A stretch of 64,000 nucleotides of DNA from Acanthornis magna (Eukaryota; Chordata; Aves; Passeriformes; Acanthizidae), in contig JAWUZG010000036.1 in NCBI GenBank assembly GCA_036785705.1, positions 15,185,501-15,249,500 on the forward strand, given 5' to 3'. The position numbers and the translations under genes are program-made. This document shows, piece after piece, positions 10,601 to 22,600 of this stretch (the stretch's first letter is position 1; each line of letters opens with the position of its first letter). The notes beneath the pieces are model-generated. The model worked only from the letters and a program-made list of their open reading frames with translations. It had not been told where the DNA came from and did no database searches.

Positions 10601-13600
10601 ATTATCATTTTTATTGCAGTCTGATACATGGAGTTTTGGAAGTTTATTTATTTATAGTTTTATATAGATAAATAATTCAAAACGCTAAGCCATGAAAGAA
10701 ATGGCGAAGATTTCACCTGGGCGTATATAAAATACTAAAACAAATTACTTGCACACTCTTTTTTTTATTAAGCTGATGTCAGTTAATTTGGTTCTTAGCA
10801 CAGTCTGAGTGACTGTGCAACCCATGTCTGTAAATGATTATTTGAACAATTATGTGTAGCAACTGATTTTACATGAAATGTTATGGTGCAGTTTGTGAAG
10901 GCCCACCATCATTTGGTCAATTAGAAAAACTTTCTGATTTGTACTGCCATTTTTAATCTACATAAATGACTGCTTCTTTCTATCAGCAGAAGCAGACAAG
11001 GTGTCAGCATTTCAAAACTGGGCAGTTCTGTGTTTTCCTGTTTCTAACAGGTCTATGACAGCTTCTTGGCATTTATGGCAATAATTTATACAGCTCTCAA
11101 ATTTATAGGTATATGTCTTAATGAAGCTAGCCAATTTACTAAGAAAATCAGGTGGCATCTTTTTTTAGTATTTAAAAATAGTGTTCTGCAGTAATCTGAG
11201 ACCCTGTATTCCAGTTCATGAACCCAGTCCAACTTTAGTTATTAATAAATCTTGTTGGACAGACTGAAATTAATGTAACCTGTTGGTGCTGTGACTGTTT
11301 TAGTGTTCTGATAATATGTAATTTGTCAGTGACAGGGCTGTATTGTCTACATTTCTAGGTGAAGGTGCTGAATGACCGAAAGCCATAGGTTCTCTTTAAA
11401 AAAGAGTATCTGCTCATTATCCTCCACTTTAGCATACTTACGTTGTTTAGGCTGTTGTTTTCCTTTAGCTCCACTTTACTTTTATTTTGACTATAATTTG
11501 AAACATTGTGTAGTCTTTCTGGTGTTCCTGGGTGTGGTTGCTGTGGGGTAGAGTTCAGAGCCTTCAACCTATTTCTGAGGAGGTTCCCCTTTAGCTCCCA
11601 AGAGGTTATACCAGACCTGTACTAGCAGTATGTGAAAAACTAGACACAGGGCAGTCCTCTGAGAATCTGTTAATGGCTTAATGAACTACTGTTCTTTAAT
11701 GGATTTGTAGATTCAGGGCAGAGTTCAGTGGGTTTTGTGGATGAGAAGCAAATGCATTCTGAGAACGTTAATACTTAAGCTTTGCTTTCAAAAGAGCACC
11801 TTCATTTATCATAAACTTCTGTTTGAAATCTAAGTTTCAGTAGCCCAGTGGAGAAGCTACTAGAGCATTAGTGACAGAACTCGGTTGGCATCAGAGAGAA
11901 GGAACAGAGGTGGAACAAATGTTCTTTATTCACATTTTATTTTCAAAGTGGAATTGTCGGTATTCTGGACATTGATGTTTCTGTATGTCACCAAGGGAAA
12001 ACTAAACAATTTTCCTGCACTGGAATGGGAAGATTTGAAGAATCTGTGGTAACAAGGAAAATAAAGTTTCAACAGAAAGCATAGATAGAAATGTTGTCTT
12101 TTGTTTTTGTCTTGCATCAAATAGTTTTGGTTAGGCTATTTCTAGAGAAATTCCATTATAGTTGAAGACTTTTGACAAAAAGTCTTCAAACAAAAGCTAT
12201 GTGTGCAGCCCTTTTCAGCTTGTTGGTATTTCACTCTTCTGCTTTGTTATTCCTTCAAGCTAAAATTGCCTATCCTTTTATGCTTGCTTCCTGAATTGTA
12301 CGCCAAAACCTCTCTGTGTTCTTAGACACATACCAGACAGGTTTTACAATAAAATCAATACAGGTACAGTAGCTAGTGTTAAGAGAAAAAGTTACTTAAT
12401 ATAAAATAATGTTAAATAAACATCCCTTTTTGTAGTGAGATCTCTGTGTATTTCTTTAGTTATTGTTGAAAATTTTAAGTTATCATTATTACCATAACAA
12501 CACGTGTGGGGGTTTTTTTGTTTGTTTTTTTTTGGTGGTTGGGTTTTTTTTGTATTGTGGAGCTGAAATAGGAAAGCAGATAGTAAGTCTCTGACAGCCA
12601 GGGATCCTCTTATGATAGTACATACTGCAGCAAGTTTTACTGCTTGAATGCAAGCTGTCTTTTAATTACCATCAAGTTATTATTTTCCTCAAGCAACAAC
12701 TTCGTCACTTGGTGGACATCTTGTTGGCTGTGTGGGTTTCTATTAGCCCCACTTCAGTCATTTGCCTGGTTCTGTGTCCTTCTCCATCATACAACCAAGA
12801 TGAGTGTTGGTTTCTTGGGGTGGAAAGGTAGAAGCGTGTACTTCTGAAGCCAGTATCAGTCTTAATATATTTGAATTTGTTTCTGCAAGCTACTTTCTTT
12901 TTGAATACTGCCAAAAATATTAGTGAAAAGGCAGCCATTGGTTGCCCAGCACACTAAGATCAGTTGTGTATGTAATCTTTTCTGCTAGCTGAAGCTGAAA
13001 TACAGTTGATTATACCTACAGTTGATAGATTATTAATACATAAACCATAGTGAAGGAATGAACCTCTTCTGGCAAAAGAGTGAAACTGTCCATTTAAAAT
13101 CCACAACAATTGAAGGTATAAATTTTGAAGTGAGTTACAACTAGAAGGTTTCCTCCCATGCTGATTATGTGGCAGACATCCTGCATAAATACAAAATTAT
13201 TTGCTATAATTAATACAATCAAGTGATATTTTTTATGTCTTATTTTGTGCAACTTTGCAGTTCTTGTTCTCCATCATCTGCAAATCTCTATGTGGATTTT
13301 ATTCCTTATTTCAAAAATGGAAATGCTGTCTATTTCTGTAGAGTTCCAGTAACTGCAATTCTGTTTTCCCTAGAAGGCTGAGTCGTAATTTAATCTGTAT
13401 GGTTTTGTCAATACCAGTGTTTCTGTCCCTGTTTGCACTTACTCATACTCAAATGGAAAATGTAGAAGGCAGATTTGTTTAAAAATCAGACTTAATTGAT
13501 AAAGATAACAGCTCTAGAAAGGACTTTATTCTTCCTCCTAAAAATATTCTGATGCTGGTTTTTTTATGTTTAGTATAAACTGCCTCTTGAACTGAAATCT

Positions 13601-16600
13601 TCCTATGCAAAGATCGTTTTTATACTTTCAGGTCCATTGGGCCACAGCTTTTGTTGAGAATGACATTAGGAGCAGAAATAACTAGCCAGCTCAAGGCTTC
13701 TTCATACATAGCATCAGGACGAAACCTTCTAAGATGGGACCTGTCACCAGAGGAAATTAGAACAAGAACAGAAGAACTAATCCGGAAGACAAAGCATGTA
13801 TATGACAGTGTTGGGATGCTTGAAATTGAAGAAGTAACACATGAAAATACTGTACGGCCTTTGGCAGACATAGAAGTGGAATATGCAGGTTAGTGTGTGT
13901 TTTCCGTAATTTTTCCATAAGACATTCCATCTGTACCTAAGGAAACAGTGAGAAAAAATAGTTGCTACTTACAATTTTAATCCCTGCTGTTCTTGCACAG
14001 AATGTGTAGGGGCCTCTCAAGCCTCCTCTGGTCATAATAATCTTTCAGGACCTCTCAGCAGTATGTGACGTGATCAACTACAAAGTTCTGCTCCTTTTTT
14101 CTAGAGACAAAAATAAGGATTGATAAAACTGTGCTGTTGATGTCTTTGACTCATTCAGAGAATTACATTAGTCACCTGTTTTGGTTTTGCATGTGAAGCT
14201 CCACACAGTTACATTTCCAACTGTGTGAGCTGCCAGGGGACACTGCAGCAGTGTTGACTGCAGCGTCTGTGGTATGCGTGGTGCATTAAACGTAGTAAGC
14301 AGTGTTTTTTTCAGCCACTGCAGAATCTGACACAAGCAAATTGAATGGAGTAATGGAAAGGCTGATAAACTGCTAGGGGAGAAAATGTGATGGTTGAGAA
14401 TGAGGAATTTTTGAATGCATTATTGGAAGAAGACTGCTTTACTTCCTCACTTTTGTATTGTGGCCTGTGAGGCCTTGAAGAATCCAGGGAGAGCTTGGTC
14501 ACACAATCACATCTAGATTGTTCTGAAAGAATTATCAAGCCATACCAATATGTGGGGGGAGTTTAATGATCAAATGCACGTCATTCAGTTAATTTGTCAA
14601 TAATTGCCAGTCAGAGGAGATGGGCAAAATACAGACTGCATATTGGGTGTCTTTATTTAGAAAAACCTGTCAGATGATGGCTGCGTTACTTATAAAACAG
14701 TGAGTGTAATAAATGTCAAGTTCTTTTAAATACTCAAAAAAAATCTACAATAGCCACAGAAGTGCTAGAAATAGCCATCATGGCTTGATGCAAAATTTTT
14801 CACTGCCAAAAAGGAGCAGCCTGCAGCTTAAATGATTGTACTGTAATATTAGTCTGGATTTCACATTACTTAAAATTGCAGTTTAGGCACATCCAGTGAA
14901 TTGGCTGGAATTTTTGCTGGCATACTCAGAAACACAGTAATCTTCTTTCAAAAATTGTGCTGCCAGATTCAGTTTTAATTGTATCAATGTACCAATATAC
15001 CAGTCTGATATAATTATTGTAAGTCTTTGCACCAAGGCATGGAATTGTCTTCTTTAATTTAAAGTAGAAGGAAAATCTGTCTTTGATTCAAAAAATAGTG
15101 GCCATCAGCTTCTCAGCATAGCCACCAAGACTTGATGCAAGACCTACTTTTTTTCACTACATGCTATTGCAGTAATGGGTCACATTTAAGCTTTTAATGC
15201 TAATCTTCAAAGCTGTATGTGAAATTATCATGACCTGCTATGAAACAGCCCATGGCATATGATAGCGATGGATTACCATAGCAAGACTTCCATTAGAATC
15301 TTGGAGTTTAAGGCCTGTGTGTCCCTTTCACATGAAAGACCTACCCTGGTAACTGGAACTTATTATCCAAAAAGACAGATATGACAAGAGACCTTAAATT
15401 TCACTTGGAAGCTGCCAAAACTTCTTTATCATTTTCAAGCATTTTGGCATAAGGGCAGGAGGTGAAGGGGAAAGTTTCCTATGGACTTCAGGAAGAACCG
15501 CATGCCCATGTTTGTATTTCTGAGACTGTCTCAGAGCTTGATAAAATGTCTGCCCATCACATCACATCAAATTACAAAGCTTTAAATCAGGCTAAAATGT
15601 TACTCTAAAATCTGCTTTTAGGAAGGTGATGGAGACATTACAATTTTCTTTTTAATTAAGTGAATTAATTTTTATTTTAAGATTTCTCTTCAATGTCATT
15701 GTAAGATGTAATATTCCTTTAATAGGCAAGGATTTCCTAAATCTCCAAAGTATATTCTAAAAAAGTAACATTACTCAGCTTCCAACCTCTAGAAGTTCAG
15801 AATGCACGGACAGCATCTTCTCTGCTTGCCATGTTGTCTTTCCTTAAATACAGGAGCGTACAGTACATGGGGATTTGACACTGTGCTCATAACAATGTAA
15901 AAATAACTTCAGGACAGATGGGCATGTTTGAAAGATTCAGTGCTTCTGACTTTAAATGCTAACATGGAAGCATCTGTGCAAGCTATGAAACGTCAGTCTT
16001 CACTTACATGACTTTTGGAAGATGAACCATTTCTAACATATTTATATACCTTTCAGCTGATTTTGTAGAAGATGATGAGATAATTAGGCTTGGGTTTTAG
16101 AAGTTTTTTATAAAATGTTTATTTGTTACAACAGTATGTGGCTTTGTCCTTTGCCCTTTCAGCTTTACATTACCTGTAATCCCTTGATTTGCTGTATGTG
16201 TCACATTGCTTTGCATACTTTTTCCTTATGTCTTCTATAAATGTTGGAAGGGGGAAGGTTCCTTATCCTTAAAGCATATCTATTCTTCTGTGCTCATTAC
16301 CTCTTATTTAAACAGTGGAAAGAAGCATGTTGGATTTTCCCCAGCACGTCTCATCTGACAAAGAGATACGCTTAGCAAGTACAGAAGCTGACAAAAAACT
16401 GTCTAATTTTGATGTGGAGATGAGCATGAGAGAAGATGTCTTTCAGAAGATTGTTTATTTACAGGTAAGTAACAGTATGTCTGCATAACTTGTCAAATGT
16501 ATCTAAATGTATCTAAAATTAATTGGTTTCCACAATGCTTTTGAAGATGACTGTGTTTCCTCTGTGTCTGTGCCACTCAAATCTTTCCAGTAGGACACTG

Positions 16601-19600
16601 CCATACAGCAGAAAACAGTGTATCCTGCTGTTCCTACTCTTTGCCTCTCATATCTTGATCTGTGTATCCTTCTCTCCATTGCAATAGCTTTGACTTCTGT
16701 CTAGTCTTCCAATGAACTGGTACAAGGAAGCTAAAATAACAGACGGAAACCTATTAAGAAAAATTTTTTTGTTTTCTACTGGCTGAGCTACCTGAACTCA
16801 TTCCAAGAGGGAAGGAAGAAAAGAGGCAATATAGCAGTGTACTTACATTGGCTTATACTGCTTTTGAATTTGTATCCAAAATTAAGATCTATTGAAGTAG
16901 CTGAGAATTTTAAATTTAAAAGTTGTTTTAAGTTATGAAGGTTAATGAGAAGACATGAATGGGAGTGACCTCTGAAATTACCTTTTTTGATCTGGTAATT
17001 ATAGACAACTACATTGTATTCTCTTCCTCATCTGTTGTTTCAGCCTCAAAATAAAACTAAGTTAAAAGATGCATTTATTGTTGAACTAGTTTCTATCCCT
17101 TTTGTGTTTCTGTTTAGCTTCTCTTTTAATTGAGCACCTATAGGTATCTCATATTCTTCATTTGTACTGGTTTTTTTGTAGCTCAAACAGGAAGAATATT
17201 TGGTTTTGTTCAAATATATCTAGTGACATTTAGTAATAATTTTATAGAAAGTGTATTATAAGGATAAATTCATTGAAGTTATCTAATGTGAAAACTAAAA
17301 AATGCATATTCTTCTATGCTTAGAGGTGAGCTTTTCCTCTCAACCCCACTGATTTTTTAATTGTCTCGTAATGCTCATAACATATTGGAGCCCTATTTCT
17401 TGGAGTCATCATTTGTGCTTTCTGCAGCCTTGACTGGGAATCAGAATAATGCTTGCAGTACTTTACTGAAGTGCCTTGCATTACCATTGTCTTCTTTTGC
17501 TGTGTTTTCCAGGGAAATTTTCAGCTGTCTTCCTCTAGCTGGGTATTCTTGTTACGTGTTTGTGGAAGTACGTAATAGCCCCATTTTGAGTATGTTCTGT
17601 TGTGTGTTGGTAGATAGTGCCTTGTGTTGATTTCCCCCCCCCGTACTTTATGTTGATTTTTTTCTTCTTCCCCTGCTCTGTTGCTAGTAATTAAATGGCT
17701 TGATTTGTATATATTATCTACTGTGATTTTCCCCACCCTCCACTGTAGCATACACAGATACACTGAGGATGAATCTAACATATCTGCGTATCTATTTTTA
17801 ATTTACAAGAATATCTGAGAGTAGGTAGTGAAAACTGGTTGTTCTTATTCACTACTATTACTTTCTTGAAATTTTTTATTTTTTCATTTGGTGTTTTCCT
17901 ACTTCATTTTCCTTTGCAGCAATCTTTGACCTTTATAACAGTTAGAATTTTTGCTTAATTCTCCATCTAATATTTTTTTTAGAGATGCAGCATGCAAGCA
18001 TGTTTTAGTATTAGTTTGCCAGAGATGCAACCTCTGAGCATATATCAACTTCATAATAACTGTGAAAGTAGTAAGAGTTTTTCTCTAGAAAAAATGTGAA
18101 ATTTCAAGTAGTGCCAGACTGGGCAAATATTGCTATTTCCGAATCATTAAGTTCTTGTTAAGTTTTGCTAAATTTCTAACACCAACTCCTGTTAGAAACT
18201 CTCAATTAAAAAGTCAGGCTCCAGGAACACATGTAAAATGAATTTCCACAAACAGAATTCAGCTTTCTGCTAGAATGATTTCATCAGTTCAAATAAAGTA
18301 GTAAACAGTTGGATTACTGGAATCAGTAAACAGTAAATCAGTAATCAGTAAATCTGGAAACAGATTTTTCATGGCCTCTCTGGGGATTTAATAATTCAGT
18401 TAGATGAATTCAGTTTCATGATCCTGCATGGGACCAGATTAAAATGGAGTGAGGAGAATGAGGGCCATCACACTTCCATGTTATTTATAACACAGTCCAC
18501 TAAGAGGTGTGCAAATCCGCTTGACCTCAGTGACATATTGAATGCTTTAACTCCCCTTAATGGGGACTAAACTTCTCTAAGTTAACAATAATCCTCTTTC
18601 TAAATTATGCTTCGTTTAAGAGCAATGGAGGAAAATTATTGAGGTTTTTATACTTAATTTTAAAAAATATTAAAATAATGTAATCACTTCCTTTCACACA
18701 CTAGGGGGAAAACATTTCTGCATAAAATTATGTTGTTGAATATGGTCCAGATTTTATTCTTTGAAAAACTTGGATTTTGATGTTTGAAACTTGGAATAAA
18801 GGTGAATTTGGTTGTGAAACTATAATTTTAAATTTTGTTTCTCCTAATATCTGCACATGCTGACTAGCAGAGTCATGCTTAAGAATGTTGCTAGTCTTGT
18901 CCACCCACATGCCGTCAGGAAACAGCCTGATGTAAACAGCTGCTGCAGGTTTTGTTCATGGAATTCTAAGTAGGTTTCGTTTCTTACTGTCTGAAGGTTT
19001 CTTCCTGGAATAAAGTAGCAAGGTTCTCCAAAGCACATATGAAATGGTATATAAAATCATCAACCATGACAATTCTAGAAGTTCTGGAAACTTACAAAAT
19101 TTCATGTGTGTAGTATATTCAAAATTATGGTCCTTATGGGTCCCTTCCAACTTATATTACTCTGTGATCCTATTTTATTTGTTGTCACTGGTAGCTTAGT
19201 TTTGTAGTAGAAGATGTATTTGCTCAAATTTTGTGCCACCTGATAACCTTCAGTGATGCTTCTAATATTTTGGGTGTTTTGTTCAATCCCTCTGACTTTT
19301 AGGTTTCAGTGTTGCTTTATATCACTGATTTTCTTCAACTATGTAAAAGAAAGCTGTCTTTACAGAAGAAGCTTAAGTCCACTGTACTGTAAACTAAAGG
19401 GCTTGGCATTATGACAGCATGTAAATGTGCTGAGATACTTGCTGAAAGTGAATTATTTTTGAAACATCCTGCAGGTATATAAGAATACTATGGTGTAAGG
19501 TAACTGTTTTTGTGAAGTTCTTCACATTAAAATCCAGGATGTTCCTTTTTTACTATGGCTGTGTTCTAAAGAGCAGCTCTGTTCAAACCCTTCTAATGCT

Positions 19601-22600
19601 TGGTATGTTTCTTACAATGTGTTACAAATTCAATTATTCTATACTGTCATTTCAGCAAACCTGTGATCTTGAAAATGTAAAGCCTGAAACAAAGCGATAT
19701 CTAGAGAAATCTGTTCAAGTGGGGAGAAGAAACGGACTCCATCTTCCTAAAGAAGTACAGAAAGTAAATATGGACTATTGGTTTACAAAGCAAAGGTTAC
19801 AAACTGTTGAAGAGATAAATTTATTATTGGTTTGCTGTATTAAGCATATATTTGAACTTCATGCTTTTGGACCTGCTTAAATTACTGCTCTAATCTTAAC
19901 TACTTCTATATCCATCCTTTAAACTTCAATCACTTGAAGGGTTTTAAACTAATCTGGTAGACACCTGTGATACAAACTGGAAAGAGGTATGCATCACCTC
20001 GTAGCCCTGAGAGTAAAAGAAGCCTAGCTGAAAAAGTTTAATCATATGATTACAGACAATATTAGATTAGATTAAATTAGATTCCTAGGGAAGAAACCTC
20101 TCAAAAATGTTACTAGTGACTTCTATTCTAGCACTTCTATTCAAAAGTATGTGTACCTGTTGCAAACATACAGCTAGGCTAATTTCAGTTAACTGATGTT
20201 GTAAACTCTGTCCAAGATTTTAGCATTTCACCTGAAAGAAAAACCCCAACATACATCTAAGGAGAAAACAAGCTGCTCTGAGAATTTTTCTTCATTAGGG
20301 GGAAACTGACTTAGAACGCAATTGACACTTCAGAAAACCAGGAAAATTGTCAGCATCTGAGATGCTGTGGCATTCCATCCTTAAGGGGAAGGGGGCACCC
20401 AAGATTCATATAGATGCTTGTAGCTGAAAGGGACAACAAAATCAGAGGGTCTGCAGAAGTTTACAAAGATATATTAGTAAATTGTATATTTGGTGTGGAA
20501 ACAGGTACACTAGCCCCGTCCTAGTATAAGCACGTGGGAGTGGGTTTTGGATAAAGGGGGTAGAGTGAAAGGGAAAGGACAGAGTGATAAATTAATTAAA
20601 GAGAAGGAGAGAGAAATAAGAAACGGAGCAGGAGAGATCACCATTCATGCCTCCAGCATCAATCCAGCTGACAAGGTGTCCAGTGTCCTGGGGGCACTGC
20701 CTGGGCTCGGATGGGGGTACTGTTACATAGACAGTCCTTCCTTGCCCTGGAGAAAAGTTTTGCACTTTTTATGTAAATCAGTAATCATGCACAGTCTGTT
20801 CTTTAGACTTTTCTGGAAGTGGGTCAGAGGGCTTTGGGGGTCTTTGGTGGTCTTGTTCACCCCCCCCCCACATTCCAGGCATGTTGCTCCACGTCATTGC
20901 TGTGTTTGTACTCTACTGAGTTGTGTTTATCTCCAGGAGCTAGATCAAGGACATTTGTCCCAGAAGAATGCTGTCCTACCTCGGTATGGCCCCTTGTCCA
21001 GTCACATCTTGTTCTTTTCACAGCGTGTTGTTGCCAACAGTCCTTGGCTGTTATGACCAACAGTCCTTGGTTGGCGCCGTAGCTATCCTGCGATTGGTGT
21101 TTGAGACATACACACAAGGCCCTTATCTTCTGGCATTCTACAGATACCAACAGAGTTATCTTCAAATTCTGAGTGATATTTCTGACTTTATTATGACCTT
21201 TATTTCTGACTGTTGAATAGACTTAACCCTTTGTGGAAAGTAATCATTCTTCATCCACATCCTTCAGCTAGTGAGAACAGTTTGATATATATTTTCATAG
21301 CTTAATGAAACCTGATGCCTCTAAAGGTATTTTGAAATTCTTTAGGAAGCAAGAGTTGAATTATATTTAGGTTAAAAAATTGGCTAATGGTAGTCTTTGC
21401 CAAGTTTTTTAATTTGGTGTGCATTCTCTTTCTGGTACCTACTATGTTTATTTGAACTTGACAGTAAGGTATAGAAACTTGCTGTGAGATATATTAGAAA
21501 ATGCTTTAGAATCATGAATATGAGGGTTTTAAAAAAGGTTTTGGAATGGCCTTGTGTTGTGAGAGCAGCCTCTTCTGTCATACCATACCCATACAATTCC
21601 AAAGCAGTGCTTTTGAGTAGGTTGCATGCATTTTTACTCCCTTCATTCTCATTGATTTTAGTGGATATTTGTACACTTAAAATTTTAATTTAGCTTTTCA
21701 AATAAAAGAAAATAATTGAATGGTAGTACATAAAATTGTTCAGTGAATGTGTTTAATCTGTTCAACACCCTCTGAACTGAGTTTAAGATGTTGGAGTGAT
21801 AGCTCTTGGCAGCAATACTGCTCAGGACCAAAAGAAACATAAAAAGAAGATTACGATGCTACCTGCAATGTGTTATTTGCTCAGTCCTATTTACTGTTGG
21901 TTAGTAGAGAGCCTGTCTGAAAAAAAAATGAGATGTTACTCATGTGGAGGATAAAAATTGCCAACTTCGATTTTTGTTTTTCCACTAAGTTCAGCTTATT
22001 CCCAATACAGGAAATAAAGACAATGAAGAAAAAATTGAATGAGCTGTGTATAGATTTTAACAAAAACCTGAATGAGGAAAACACATTTCTTGTATTTTCT
22101 AAGGAAGAACTTGGTGAGTAATATGCTTGCTGTTTCTCTTTTTTCAGCCTTCCATTTTTACTGGAGTAACTGGTGTTTGCCCCATGAGTGATGGTTAGAT
22201 AAAGTGAAATTCTGACTGTTTCCCAGTCTTTTCTGTTCCTCTTTAGTCCTTCTCCAGAGTCAACTTAGAGTTATCTTTTGTGGGTGTTCATGATGTCTTC
22301 ATATATTTGTGCTTCCTGAGGTGTTTGCCTTCCATCAAGTTAGCATATTGGTCCTACTTTCTTTAGCATGACTTTATTCTGTTCCTTTTCTCAGCTATCA
22401 TCAAGCAATTCCCTGTGTATTATATTAGTTGTAATTATTGGAAAAGTATTTTAGTCCTGTAATATATTTTAACTAATTCAGTAATTTAAACCAAGCTAGA
22501 GATTTCATGTGACGGAATTTGGGGACTCATTATCTGAAGAGAATCACATAAAATGTGCTCTAAGAACAGGGTTTTTTTTATGTCATTCTGCATTTATCAG

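Larger units (their letters stand above)
1634..13631 (+). other. NLN: NLN intron 1 (12.0 kb)
   Basis: GT-AG intron. The first 250 bases remain GC-rich with long G runs (about 1691-1775). The rest is AT-rich and holds a poly(G) tract (4424-4448), T/G-rich simple tracts (about 6310-6370 and 12505-12560), a possible old CR1 fragment (about 9410-9680) and a perfect hairpin (12162-12189). Small open frames such as 7994-8425 show no domain and are judged spurious. No exon or RNA gene recognised. Confidence 0.85.
16465..19655 (+). other. NLN: NLN intron 3 (3.2 kb)
   Basis: GT-AG intron. Contains a C run at 17634-17642, a short cagtaaa-type tandem at about 18298-18362 and a CR1 3' tail at 19121-19170. 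Nothing else recognised. Confidence 0.85.

Noticed and set aside
19512..19880. Longer version of NLN exon 4
   Set aside because: The open frame runs through both splice sites; only 19656-19763 matches neurolysin and joins in frame to exons 3 and 5.
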